The notes beneath the pieces were generated by a model. That model was not told where the DNA came from and searched no databases. It saw only the letters and a list, made by a program, of their open reading frames with translations. Positions 32,220-43,622 of a DNA stretch of 64,000 nt are shown in pieces. The position numbers and the translations under genes are program-made. Source of the DNA: Aradus depressus (lineage: Eukaryota > Arthropoda > Insecta > Hemiptera > Aradidae); contig OY759220.1 in the NCBI GenBank assembly GCA_963662175.1, positions 45,976,136-46,040,135 of the forward strand. Direction: 5' to 3'. The number at the start of each line of letters is the position of its first letter. The first letter of the stretch is position 1.

Positions 32220-32720
32220 TGTCTGTGTGTGTGTGTGTGTGTGTTCTATAGCTGCCGATAGAACGAATGTATTCACACGAAATTTTACATGTGCATCCAG
32301 AACCCCATAAGCACTATACCTATTGATTTTTAGCCAAATCGATGAAGGGGGTATTAGGTTGAGAGAGAGGCTTAACACAAAAACGTCTATAAAATGACGT
32401 ATTGACACGAAATTTCACAGGTAAATTCAAAAACCTCAAAAACTATAACTATTAATATTCAGTAATTCGGCCGAAGGGAAGGAGTCAGAGGGGTCAATAT
32501 AATGAATGTATCTACAAGAAATTTTGATTTTTAAATTCAAAAGCCTATAAGGACAACACCTATTAATTTACCTCAAAATCTGCCCATAAAATGGCCGGTG
32601 TAATTAAAGTATCGACACAAAATTTAGTAAGTGGATTCAGAAGTCAACTATTGATTTTTACCACAAACGGTTGATTGGTTTTGGAGGCAGAGCGAAAACA
32701 ATTGATTTCGTGCTGGGAGA
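32220..32720 (+). repeat. Family A repeat copy (long)
   Basis: Starting from a (TG)n run, it shows three 'aatgtat...acgaaatttt' sub-modules, GATTTTTAGCCAAATCGA, CACAAACGGTTGATTGG and a tail with GAGCGAAAACAATTGATTT. Confidence 0.75.
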
Positions 32721-33515
32721 GTACGTTGACGACTTTATCCATTATTCCTATGTCTTTATTTTTAATTTATACTTTATGGACTCATAATTTTTTATCTTTT
32801 TTTCAATTTATTTATTTTGCTGCTTTCTCCTGTCATTCATTATTCTGAGAGATTCTCGCTCCCAAAATAATGTTCTCTTTTCATTGCACTTCAACAGACA
32901 TTTTCAGCCAAGCATCTTCACCGATAGCTAGGAAAGACGCCGTCGGCGAAGACATTTTTGAGTGAATTGTCAAAAATAAACCAAAGGATTTGGTGGTTCA
33001 CATGGAGCTTTGACAAGGGGATTGTCTGCTTCCTGGTGGACTTTCACGAAGTTCTCTTCTCTAATTGTATAGAATTTATTACTAATTCTCTAATTTCGTC
33101 CAACTTTCATTTTTTCGCTCTGACCTTTCCTTGCCCTTTCACTTAATGTTCTCGTTTTACTTCCCTTGAATTAAGTCCTCTGTGACTTGCATCCTTCCAC
33201 ATGGGACATGATTTTGAATCATAATTACACAACAGCGGTCATGACATGATACACTCTGTTCTATCGACAAAATCATGCCATATAAAAGCTTGATGTGAAC
33301 GAGATGACGTCACAGCCCCTTCCCCCACTCTATAAAACCTTGAGACTCTTTGCTCACTCAACTCCTCATGACCCAGGTTTCACAACTCTAGAACGCTATG
33401 ACTCTTTCGTAAATTGCTACGGATCTTCTGAAGCTTTAGTATTGCACATCACCAGAGTCGGATCTAGGGGGGGAGAGGGGGGGGGGGGGGGAAGGATAGA
33501 CATATACAAAAGAAA
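32721..33515. other. Unassigned stretch
   Basis: No gene was recognised. A run of G lies at about 33470-33492. Short frames have no family signal. Confidence 0.4.
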
Positions 33516-33711
33516 AAGAGTCGTCGGTGAATCACCGCCAATGTACCTTCCGGGTTCAAATTAATGAATTATGTTTTCGTTCTCCCATCAAAACTAATTG
33601 ACTATTTGGGCACAAATCAATACTTGACGGGGCTTCTGAATCTTCATATTAAATTTTGTGTCGATATACGTTGGCACAAACATCGGCAGTTATTAGGGTT
33701 TTTGAGTTGAG

Positions 33712-33745
<34 letters not shown>

Positions 33746-33860
33746 TGACACCCCTTCCCTTCGGCTGATTCCGGTCTTTATGGGGTTTTGAAATTACATA
33801 TTAACTATTTCGTGACGATACATTCGTTATCGTGTCCACTTCCACACAGACAGACTTTTT
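33516..33860 (-). repeat. Family A repeat copy with long poly-C core
   Basis: Tail palindrome CGGTGAATCACCG, then TTTTCGTTCTCCC, a C-tract of about 30 nt (33714-33743), TTCCCTTCGGCTGATT and GACGATACATTCGTT. Confidence 0.8.
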
Positions 33861-35041
33861 TTCATTTTTCTGGTGAAATTTCAGTTCTGGTGAAAATTTA
33901 AAAAAATCGAATTGCTGAGTAGAGTAGAAATATACAAAATATCAGAATTAGCGGAAATTTGACGATATAATGTATATGGCGGCCTACTCACAATCACATT
34001 TGTCACTATATGAACCTATAATACTCTTCATCGTATGATCTGATCTTTCAGTTATTTTTTTATTTTGCTAAAGAGTATTTTCGGACGGTTAACCCCCTCA
34101 TCTCCCTCCCCGGCTCATTTCACAGTAAGGGACGCCAAATTTCGGCCTAGCCCTGACGTCATATTAGTCCACCCTGCTTATCACTTCAGTAAACCTATCA
34201 TTAATCAATAGATAACAAAGTGATAACAAGGTTGTTCCATTTTGGAGGCCATGGAGAAAGACTACCTGAATGGAAAGAGTATGATTAATGAACCTGTTCC
34301 AGGTCCATGTGTTGCCAAGAAGACGAGAGGTCGTCCCTGCTGCCCTGTCTTGTATCTGTCTGGAGATGTGGGTCAGGGGAGCTGTGAAACTTGCTTTAGC
34401 ATGGAGTCTCCTGGAATCAGGTCATTCCTCGCCCGCACCTAACACCCGCGTCTTGTCCCAGCCTTTTTCATAGCTTTCATTTTCTCACGAGATTTTTTTT
34501 TTTCTTCTGCTTTATCTCTCTCTATCTTCGACATTTTCTAGTTTTTACATTAGGTTCTACTTAAAAGTGTCGTATATAATCTGAAGATTTATCAGAAAAT
34601 AAGATTTGAAAGATTGTCGAAATAAGGTCAAACAACATTGTTTCTTCAGCTGGCGGAACTAACTCCACTTCAGGTGCACGATTTATAGTCATGTGCAATT
34701 GTGCCCCAGGCTTTTCAGAATGTACATAGATCTGAAACTGTTTGAGGTTCTGTCTCTGTAAAGATGACTTTTCGAAAACGTTATCAAAATATATAATTTC
34801 TTTCATATGTGATAGTAAGATGTGAGATGAGATTTCTCATGGAGAGACAAGACTCTTGTCTTCCCATTGTCTTAATTCCGAACAGAATCGGTTTTCAACG
34901 CAACTGCGTCATCATCAGTGGGACATCTATGAATATGGAGTAGTAACCCGCAAAACCATTAAAGCATGAGGATACAGAGAGAGTAACAAAATAAAATACA
35001 ATAAATCTTGCTCATGAGCCGAGTAGTGTGGCGTAGTAGTG
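33861..35041. other. Unassigned stretch with a GC-rich patch
   Basis: From about 34240 to 34450 GC content rises, with overlapping frames in two phases (34242-34442 and 34288-34473). I recognise neither and see no splice pattern. Near 34870-34930 an inverted CGAAAACC-like/GATGATGACG block resembles a LINE-type terminal motif. Confidence 0.4.
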
Positions 35042-35130
35042 TCGGGCGCATGTCCACCAGAATGACGAAAGAGCTGTTAGTAGGCGATATGACCTTGTAA
35101 TTAAAGTCTAGGCATGAGTCATAACAACTA
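35042..35130 (+). mobile_element. SINE S1, 3' fragment
   Basis: CATGTCCACCAGAATGACGA, TAGTAGGCGATATGACC and GGCATGAGTCATAA mark the 3' end. Confidence 0.7.
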
Positions 35131-35510
35131 ATAATAACAAACATTCATTCGAAAATAATATGATGTACACAATAAAATGTAAAAAAAAAACTTATATAAC
35201 TTATTATTAATAAATCCACATACTTATGTATTATCACAATTATGATTATAATAGCTGATGAATAATGTATTGTTAATGAGACTTTGAACAAAGAAACAAC
35301 AATGTTGTGAAACTTTGGGCAAATATTGAACTTTGGACTTCCCCAGATACACCAAGTGTAGGGGAACTTATGTAAAAGGTCAAAAATTCGATGCTGAGTT
35401 TTTAACGGAATTTCATGTTTTCCGACCTCTAGATTACAAATATTAAAAAGAAAATGTATGTCTGTCTGTGTCACTTTGAACACTATAACTCTGGACTGAA
35501 TGAATTTATT

Positions 35511-36434
35511 GGGTGAAGTGATTAAAACGTAGTTGATGCTACCACTTCGGTATTTTGGAGTTGTAACTCCGTTTAGTGTGATTAAAAAGGTAGCTATACA
35601 ACTACCCCCATAGTTGTATCTCGGTTTTTCCGGAAATGTAGTTATAACTTCACTTTTGATGTGATAAAAAGAGAAGTGTCTCTAATTATCTTTAGTTATA
35701 ACTCCAAAATGTTGAAGTGCTTGGAGGCGCACACTCCATGTCAGTTGTTAGTCTATTTCGCGATGGCGATGTTTATGAATGTAAGAGAGAGAAGGGCCTA
35801 CGGTGAAAGAAGAGTTTTGAGTAAGTGCAAGGAGCTGATGCGTTTCGAGAATGTTAATATAGATTTTCTAACATCGGAATTTCTGCCACCTAGTGAAGAA
35901 ACTCGAGGAAAAGCACTGTCTCCAAGACAACGAATGGAAATATTTTTGCATTATACTGCTGACCCAGGATTCCAGAGTGGAGTGGCAGAGGACCTTGGAG
36001 TGGACCGCTCTCCGGTATGTATAAATTACGTGATGGACTGCATTTTAGAAAAAAGCAACAATTGGACTAAATTTCCCAGAACAGTGCAAAAGTCAATTGG
36101 CAAACAGGCTTTAATTTACCAACTGTTGTGTGCGCATTAGACTGCACTCACATCGAAATTAAAAAACCACCAGCGTTTGGCGATGAGTAAATTAACCGTA
36201 AAGGTTATGCCAGTATCAATGTTCAGGCGACATGTGACGCAGAAGAAAAGTTCACAAGCATTTGCGCTGAGTGGCCTGGTTCAGTGCACGATGCCAATAT
36301 GGAGAAGAATATGAAAGGTAGTTACAGCTACATCCAAGTTATATCTACCCATAGTTGTATCTCCGGTTTTTCCCGATACCACTCCACTTGGGGTAGATGT
36401 ACTACGTAGTCACTTCGTTTTAATCACTTCACCC
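35511..36434 (+). mobile_element. PIF/Harbinger element with broken transposase
   Basis: The terminal inverted repeat is GGGTGAAGTGATTAAAACG at the left; its reverse complement ends at 36434. The flanks give a 3-bp target duplication ATT, confirmed by the family A sequence that it interrupts. Inside is a transposase pseudogene (35758-36320). At 924 bp it is shorter than an autonomous element. Confidence 0.9.
35758..36320 (+). pseudogene. PIF/Harbinger transposase remnant
   Basis: The first part, in one frame to 36140, has a helix-turn-helix-like region LSPRQRMEIFLHYT, GFQSGVAEDLGVDRSPV and the KFP motif before the catalytic domain. After a frameshift near 36090 the next frame reads VVCALDCTHIEIKKPP, then NRKGYASINVQATCDAEEKF and AEWPGSVHDANM. 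DCTHI carries the first, and HDANM the second, catalytic Asp of the DDE transposase domain. An in-frame stop separates the two. The third acidic residue and the C-terminus are deleted, with coding sequence running into the right terminal region near 36320. Confidence 0.85.
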
Positions 36435-36690
36435 ATTGACACGAAATTTTACATGTGTGACCAAAACCTCGCAAGGACAACACTTGTTAATTTTTAACGG
36501 AATCGGCAGAAGGGTAGGGGAGGATCAGGGCGGGGCTCAACTCAACAATTACAATAACTGCCAATGTAAGTCAACTGTTGAATATTAGCCCAAACGGTCG
36601 ACTGATGTGTTGGGGCAGCGAAAAGTTAATTGATTAATTCTTTCTGAGGAAGTACATTACCGTGTGATTCACTGACTTTTTTTTTTTAAC

Positions 36691-37282
36691 CTGAAATATT
36701 GAAAACTTTTTCCTAGTCTAAAGAAATCATCTTAAATTCAAATTGGAAAACTACACTTTCCTTATGATATAACGTGTTATTTTCATGAATATAATGTAAG
36801 GAGAGAAAATGAGATGAACTGGTAAGAGGGGTTGTGTTGCGAACAAATTGGATGGATTGTACTGCTCCAGTCTTCAGACGATGACTTTCCTCGACTTGGA
36901 AAATGATATAACAGTAGAAATTAAGGAAGCTATGCGAAATTGCAAGACCCAGAAAGGTGAAGGGGATAATAGCAAATCAGGAAGTGTATCAGCAGTTAGC
37001 CGACTTTACCATTATTGTTATGTATAAGTTAATCTGGAGCACGTTTCTGTAGTTCTACAGTCCAACGACATATTGGAAGATGAAGGAAGCATCCCTAGCA
37101 ATAAATTCATTGTACTTATCTTTATCATAAAGAAGGTTGAGTGTTGAACATTCAAAACAATGTAATGCCGGAAATATTGTTTGATTTATATTTTATACTA
37201 AATAGAACAATTAGCTTCACAAATAACAAAATATGAAAATACTTTATTTTAATTATCATCATACACAAGCTACAAATAACAG
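36691..37282. other. Unassigned stretch
   Basis: No gene recognised. A moderately GC-rich part (36830-37090) has no long open frame. Confidence 0.4.
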
Positions 37283-37663
37283 CTAATACCCTTCTGGGAC
37301 TGAGGATAGCTCCCTGTGGCACTCCCGCCAGAATACTACGCTTGGAGCTGAGGATGGCTGCGAGTGGCGCGAATGTGTTGTGCGTGGGTATAGTGGAATG
37401 AATTGCGTACCTGTTCCGCTTGGGCTGGGTGTGGCTGGCCCCGGTGAGGGCTCTCTGTCTAGCTGCATGGCTGACTCCGGGAGTGCTGGGAACTCCATGT
37501 CTTCTTCTGGGGGACAGGGTCTCTTCGGCTGGCTCACTATTCGGGGTGAGTTCGACTGATCTGGGTTACCTGTATTGTTCAGTCGTGCTTTGAGGTTATC
37601 CGTGAGTCCATTTTTCGTGTTGACCGGTTTTTCGGTCGAGTTGATGTTGGGCTTCATTCTCAC
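37283..37663 (-). pseudogene. LINE remnant: ORF1-like start fused to RT motif
   Basis: The 126-codon frame is rich in Pro, Ser, Thr and Asn (PEEDMEFPALPESAMQLD; SPGPATPSPSGTGTQF) and resembles the disordered N-terminus of a LINE ORF1, although that assignment is weak. Overlapping its 3' end in another frame (about 37290-37350) is ILSSKRSILAGVPQGAILSP, the reverse transcriptase block around the conserved PQG. An ORF1-type start next to the middle of a reverse transcriptase implies a large internal deletion. GC content is well above the neighbours, as expected for a younger insertion. Confidence 0.55.
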
Positions 37664-38224
37664 CCGTAATTTGGGTGAAAAGTAAGTAATTTAGCTCACT
37701 TTTATGGGTATAAATAACTTTTCAAATAATAAAAAGGTAAATTTTCTTGAGACAATTTGTTTACGTGTTTAAACAAACAAAAGTTCACAAAAACGTTAAA
37801 TAAAACATTGAATTAGCAAATTTCCTGGCATCCTTAAACGTTCTGCTCAAACATAGGGTAGTGACATCACCCAACACTACCTGTAGCTATGAACTTACTT
37901 GAAATGTGAGTATTTACCAAATCGGCATCTCTCCGCTTTCTATCTTGTTTACACCATCCATAATCCCCACTATGCTAGCTCACTCTCACTGTATATTTAA
38001 CAACCCAAAATAACTATATCTTACTTTTAATTAAATATATTAATTGAAAGCTGTGATTGATCACAAATGGTAATAAAAAAAGAAAAGAAAACGCATAGGA
38101 ATAACTTCGATATGAAACACGTACGAGCCACTGTTAGATGTTTACTGGTGGAAGGCTAATACCAAACTTTAATGTTTGCTTGTTGCCCCCCCCTCTGCAA
38201 TTAAAGCAAAAAGTCGAATTACAC
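37664..38224. other. Unassigned stretch, possibly LINE 5' region
   Basis: This lies upstream of the minus-strand LINE remnant and may include its 5' untranslated region. No independent feature is seen. Confidence 0.35.
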
Positions 38225-38545
38225 AATTATGTTTCCGCTCTCCCTCCAATGCTATTCGACCCTCTGGGGCAAAACTCAATATTTGACTAACATAGTGGCT
38301 TCTGAATCCTCAAACTAGATTTTGTATGTTTAGTAATTTTGTGGTATTTGAGTCGATCCCTTTATTTTGGCCGCTTGGGCTGCAAATCAATAGATGTCTT
38401 CTCTAGAGGGTTCTGGGTACACGTTTTTTTTTTGTTCATTTTTGGAACCAGTTCGGAATACATGAAATTCCGTTTAAAACTTCTCATCGAATTTCTGACC
38501 GATTACGTAACTTCCTCTGTACTTCGTATAGTTGGGGAAGATAAA
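38225..38545 (-). repeat. Family A repeat copy
   Basis: TTTCCGCTCTCCCTCC at the tail side; TTCCTCTGTACTTCGTAT then AGTTGGGGAAG, the head hairpin, at the other end. Confidence 0.75.
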
Positions 38546-38614
38546 AATAAAAATAAATAAATACCATGGGAAATAGTTTAAAGTAATGTTTGACCACTAC
38601 TCTAGATAACTGTG

Positions 38615-38707
38615 TAGACAACATTTAGGACTCCCAGAGTAGAGTCGGGCTCATATCTACCAACGAGACGAAAGAGCGGTAGTAGGCGGCATGATCTCGT
38701 AGTCACA
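38615..38707 (+). mobile_element. SINE S1, 3' fragment
   Basis: GGACTCCCAGAGTAGAGTCG, ACGAAAGAGCG and AGTAGGCGGCATGATCTCG. Confidence 0.75.
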
Positions 38708-39282
38708 AAAAAAAAAAATTCATTATTACTTAAGACTATGTCATACAGAAATTGATTGTACATTGACTACTATAAGTTAGTTCGTATTGATCTTATCTCC
38801 TATCTAAGGACATTTCATCATCAGAAAATTAATAAAGAACATTTTTTGTACCGGCCACATTTTCGATAGGACTAACCGTTTTAGCTTAAATCAAGCAAAT
38901 GTCTAAAAAAATGTGTTTCAAGATATCATTATAGGATGGTTTTTGACATGCATCTCATGTAGCCTTCGAAAAAATGTATTTCATATAAAATATTACTTTC
39001 ATTATTCTTTACAACTTTTATTCTAAGAGATATTTGATTAAGTTAAGCCGTCAATATAAGAGGTAACTTGCAAAACGTACTTAGTTAGTTTGCAGTAAGT
39101 TTGTGGTCCCACGTGACATCATCTCAAATGTCATTGCTACAATCGTTTCTATGTTGGTGCGCTCACAAACTTCCAATCGCGTACAAACATAAACATCATC
39201 GCGAAAATATCAAACAAAAAGATTTAAAGAAATTACAAATTATTGAAAGCTTCTATATAATGATATCATCTTCCTAAATTAG

Positions 39283-39565
39283 AGGGCACCGGTATCTCAT
39301 GGGTAGCGTGCTGGCCTACTCGATCGCGGGTTCGAAGGCGAGTCTTTTAGGTTTTTTACCTGGGAAATAACGAAACCTTGAGCACGCCGCCCTTCGGTTG
39401 ATCCCGGGCCTGTAGGATGTCAGACCCCTACCGTAGGTGTATAACAATTTAGGGTAGGTACAATTTAGGACTCCCACAGTAGAGCCGGGCTCACGTTCAA
39501 TAGAATGACCAAAGAGCGCTCTGGTAGTAGGCGATATGACCTTGTATGAGCCCGGGCATAACTAA
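39283..39565 (+). mobile_element. SINE S1, near full length
   Basis: The head GGGCACCGGTATCTCATGGG and box B CGGGTTCGAAGG mark the tRNA-like part. It is followed by GCCCTTCGGTTG, CAATTTAGGGTAGG and the 3' end AGCCCGGGCATAAC. Confidence 0.85.
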
Positions 39566-40039
39566 CAATAAATAACTAAACTAAACTATTATAATGATTC
39601 AACTAATATTAATAACATACATAACAACAATTTTCATTCACTTGGGAAATGTACTGAAGAAGTCGTGAGTTATCTATTCTGTTGAAAGTTTTTCTGTTGA
39701 TAACATAAATTAAATGGTAGATATTTTCTATAATAGATTGCTTTTAATTCCAAACGTGGCCATTATCTGGATAATGTCCCACCCACTTAAATATGATACG
39801 TCATTAGATGTTGTCTGCCCAACTACTTTATCTGCATAACAACATAAATATACTTATATTATATTCTTATAATTAACTTTTGTTATAAATTACAATCCAA
39901 CTAAAGGACGTGCGGTCGGATCTCCATAAATCGAAATTGAAAAAAAAAAAAAATAATCGATAAATGGAAACTTCGATATATAGAAAAGTGATTTTGTCTC
40001 ATTATTATTTGCAGTATAACTAATTTTTCTTTAAAAATT

Positions 40040-40327
40040 GTGGTATGCGTGCTTGCTTACTGAGCTCAAGATCGCGGGTTCGAAACCCGGCAGAGGCCCT
40101 TAGGGTCCTTTGGATGGACGTTAAGCGATGGTCCCGAGCCTGTACGATGTCAGGTAGTCGTTAAAGACTCCTAACCTAGGTGAATGAAAATTTAGGGTAG
40201 GCAAAATAAAGGACTCTCATAGTAGAGTCGGGCTGATGTCCACCATAGCGACGAAAGAGCGCTCTGGTAGTAGGCGATGTGAACCTAGTAGTTAAAAGCC
40301 CGGGCATGTCTCATAATAACTAACCTA
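40040..40327 (+). mobile_element. SINE S1, near full length
   Basis: TGGTATGCGTGCTTGC, ATCGCGGGTTCGAAACCCGG (box B), GATGGTCCCGAGCCTG, CGACGAAAGAGCGCTCTGG and the 3' end CCCGGGCATGTC followed by ACTAACCTAA. Confidence 0.9.
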
Positions 40328-40687
40328 AGTCAACATCACTATGCATTCCCTCCTTACTGCATACTGGTTCATTGAAGACCAATATCCTACTCAACCCAGT
40401 TTTCCGCTGATCTTAGAACCAGCACTCTGTGCTCTTCTAGGAACTTCCGCACTGTGTCATCCTTTCTTCCTTACTATGCACATAGTTCTAGTAAAAACAT
40501 TTTTCTATTTAAACTTCGCAGGTCTCAAAAAAAAGTTTATAGCAATCCTCGGCGCTGATAAACTCGTATTTGAGCGCCCCCCCCCCCCCCCCTAAAAAAA
40601 AATTAAACTAGAAGTTCGATATATCGAGGCCCAACTGTACATTTTCCGTATAACGTAATTTTACATTGTTTTCTAATTTTCTTATTA

Positions 40688-40949
40688 GTTAGTTATTATG
40701 ACTCATGCCCAGGCTTTAACTTCGAGTTCATATCGTCTACTTCCAGAGCGCTCTGGTGAACATGAGCCCGACTCTACTTTGGGAGTCCTAAATTTTTCCT
40801 AACCCACAATCCGGGTACCTGACATCTTACAGGCTCGGGACCATCGCATAACGTCTCATCCGAAGAAAGGGGTCCTTAAGTTTTTTTTTTTTACCTCCCA
40901 GATAAAATAAAATAAGGGCCTCGGCCGGGTTCGAACCCGCAATCTGCAA
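40688..40949 (-). mobile_element. SINE S1
   Basis: Read on the plus strand: GACTCATGCCCAGGC, CATGAGCCCGACTCTAC, AGGCTCGGGACCATCGC, CCTCCCAGATAAAATAA and GGGTTCGAACCCGC (box B complement). The first tRNA-like part beyond box B is missing. Confidence 0.85.
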
Positions 40950-41177
40950 CTTATTATAATTTATAACAATCGTTTCGAAAATTGTAGCAATGTCATTGCT
41001 GTCTTATTTATGCTTTTGATTATTGGAACTAATTAAAATTTGAGCTCATAAAAGAGAACTAAATTAATTAATAATAATAGAGATGAAAATAGGAGAAATC
41101 TTTTCAAAATAGTTTTATAGATAAACTTTCTTTCTGAACTCGATAATATTTCTGTCTTTCTAATTAATGAAATGCAC

Positions 41178-41400
41178 TTCGGCGATGCACTTCCCCTCAT
41201 TCCATTCATTGAATTCATGATTTATAATCAACTAATTTTCCGCTTCCCTCTAAACTTTTTTAAATTAATTATGGACTTCTGAATTCCCATATAAAATCTA
41301 GTGACAATATTTATTTAATGATCATTAATATAACATATTATGTCGTCCTTATGAGGTTCCGTTCATACAGATACGTTTTCCGACCCCCCGAGTTCTGTCA
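41178..41400 (-). repeat. Family A fragment
   Basis: GGCGATGCACTTCCCCTC, ATCAACTAATTTTCCGCTTC and a later ATGAGGTTCCG give a diverged minus copy. Confidence 0.5.
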
Positions 41401-42054
41401 ATTTCAATCTTATAAGGTATAGGATAGGATTTGGAGTTTAAGGACGCAAAACAGCAAAGGTCATCAGCGTCCAATATATTTGGCGTATCAAGCTTAATGA
41501 TTAGAAGAAAAAAAAAAAAAAAATGTGTGGCAAATCTGTATCTGTACATTTGTACAATTTCAAGGTCATGATGATCCAATTCGATATTTTTTTATTATTA
41601 TTATTTTTTACATGGATGCATTCATACTTGACAAGTCGGTGGAAATAAATAAAATAATAGTGAAAAAATAAAAATAAAACAAACAGTAACAATAACAATA
41701 AATATAAGAATAAACAAACTGCAGTAACAGTAAAAATATAGACACTCGGGAATACAAAAGCATATTTACAGAAACATGCATTCAACAGAATATACATATA
41801 TACCTACTCATACACACATACCTCATATAAATAATAATAATAATAAGCAAAAAATAAATAAGTATTGTATAAGTAACCTATAGCTTTTTCTTATTTTTTT
41901 CTTCCTTTCCCCCCCCCCCCCCCTCATTATTTTTTATTATAAACATAGCCCACGCGCACATATGCATATACCCCTCACATAAATTTATATAATACATAAT
42001 ACAGAAAAAATACACAAATATTGGTCACTTATTTTGCCTGAATATCTAGAGTAA
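41401..42054. other. Unassigned AT-rich stretch
   Basis: Contains A and C tracts (C-run near 41910) and ATA/ATT microsatellites. Minus-strand frames here are low-complexity Phe/Leu/Ile strings. Confidence 0.45.
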
Positions 42055-42110
42055 TGATAACTAATTACATAACTTCCCCTATACCCCATGTATAGTTGGG
42101 GAAAGTATAA
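42055..42110 (-). repeat. Family A head hairpin
   Basis: ACTTCCCCTATACCCCATGT then ATAGTTGGGGAAAGT. Confidence 0.7.
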
Positions 42111-42384
42111 CGGTATTTCTTTCCCACTGAAATTAGGAGAAAATTGGGAGGGGGGGACAGTCGCATTAGATGAGGCAAGTTGACCACATTTCCATTTCCG
42201 TCGAAAGTTCCATTTAGGGTTAAATTTGTAAACAAGCCTGGAGGAACTGATTGACAAAGAGAAGTGGATGGAGAACGGTCTGGGAAGATTGTACGTGATA
42301 TGGGACTGAGGTCAAACAGGGAACTCTGCAGCATGTTTGTACGTTACATCAGGTACTATGTATGTATGTATGGTGAGTCTGTCA

Positions 42385-42700
42385 AATCATCGACATTGTA
42401 CTTCCCCAGCATTAATTAATCAAATATCGCTCTCCCTCTAAAACCAATCAATTGTTTTGGCTAAAAATCACTAATTAACTTACACAGAGACTTCTGAATT
42501 TCGTATCGATACATCGATTTTATAGTCAGTTATTAGAGTAATTGAGTTGAGACCCTTCCCTTGATCCGCCCTTCCCTTCGGCTGATTTGGCAGAAAAACG
42601 TGTCGTCCTTAAGGGCTTTTAGATTGACATAAGATTTCTTGTCGATTTCTTGTCAACTATCAGATATACACACATACAGACAGAAATATTTATTGTCGTG
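42385..42700 (-). repeat. Family A repeat copy
   Basis: TTGTACTTCCCCAGC, ATATCGCTCTCCCTC, GAGTTGAGACCCTTCC, CCCTTCGGCTGATTTGGC and a late GTCGATTTCTTGTC. Confidence 0.75.
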
Positions 42701-42860
42701 CCAATTGGATCAGCTTTTTGGAAATTTGTGCAATTTAACACCTATTTCTACAGCAACATTGTCTAAGCCTCGTTTAAAGGCTTTCTGGCAAATGATAATC
42801 ATATCAGACTTAATTGAATTACTTAAATTTTACCAGAAGTTCCGAAAGAAATAATTCGAG

Positions 42861-43130
42861 GGCGTCAATAGCTCAGAGGTAGCCGTACTTGTCACAGAGC
42901 TCAAGATCGTGGCCATGAAACCCAGCCGACGTCCTTAGGTTTAAAAAGAACCTTGAGCATGCCGTCCTTCGAATGGGACTAAAGCAATGATCCCAAGCAT
43001 GTACGATGGCAGGTCTACCCCTAGGTAACTAACTATACTTGGGTAGGCAAAATTTATGGGACGAAATAGCGATCTAGTATTAGGCGATAAGACCTCATAG
43101 TTGAAGCCCGGGCATGAGTCGCAATAACTG
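42861..43130 (+). mobile_element. SINE S1, near full length
   Basis: Box A region ATAGCTCAGAGGTAGCCG, a worn box B (GGCCATGAAACCCAG), GCCGTCCTTCGAATGGG, GGGTAGGCAAAATTTATGG and AGCCCGGGCATGAGTCGC. Confidence 0.85.
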
Positions 43131-43439
43131 ACTATAGAAATATTTTACATTCAGTAATTTCTACCTATTAAAGATTCTTCATAATACAAATTGGAACATG
43201 AAAGTCGATATTTTTTTTTGTGTTCGTAGAATCTCCGGAGGTTATATTTTACTTGGAAATTCGGTTGCAATTTTGAATTCGACATATTTAATTTCTTTAG
43301 AAGTATTATTATCTGATCGAAATGAAATTATTACGATTCTGAAGCAATATTAATAATCTTTAAAGCATTTATAAACTTTTTTTTTAATATGGAAATAGAC
43401 TTTATTACTTTTAAATAGAGATATCTTACAGGAAGTAAT

Positions 43440-43622
43440 GGAATAAGGATGGGATTCCGGGCCTGTACGATGTCAGGTACTCTTTGAAGACTTCTACTCC
43501 GGGTGAATAAACATAGCTATGCAAAATTTAGGACTCCCAATAGAGTGGTGCTCATGGCAAAGAGTGCTCGGTATTAGTAGATATGATCTCATAATTAAAG
43601 CCCGGGCATGAGTCACAATAAT
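43440..43622 (+). mobile_element. SINE S1, 3' part
   Basis: CGGGCCTGTACGATGTCAGG, CAAAATTTAGGACTCCC and AGCCCGGGCATGAGTCAC. Confidence 0.8.

Larger units (their letters stand above)
35330..36690 (+). repeat. Family A copy interrupted by a Harbinger element
   Basis: The left part (35330-35510) has the head hairpin region ACTTCCCCAGATACACC ... GTGTAGGGGAAC and the head body. The right part (36435-36690) continues with GACACGAAATTTTAC, GGCTCAACTCAACAA and TTAATTGATTAATTC. Removing 35511-36434 and one ATT restores continuous family A sequence. Confidence 0.85.

Noticed and set aside
41501..41797. Hydrophobic minus-strand frame that could suggest a membrane protein
   Set aside because: It consists of low-complexity Phe/Leu/Ile/Tyr from AT-rich microsatellite-like DNA.
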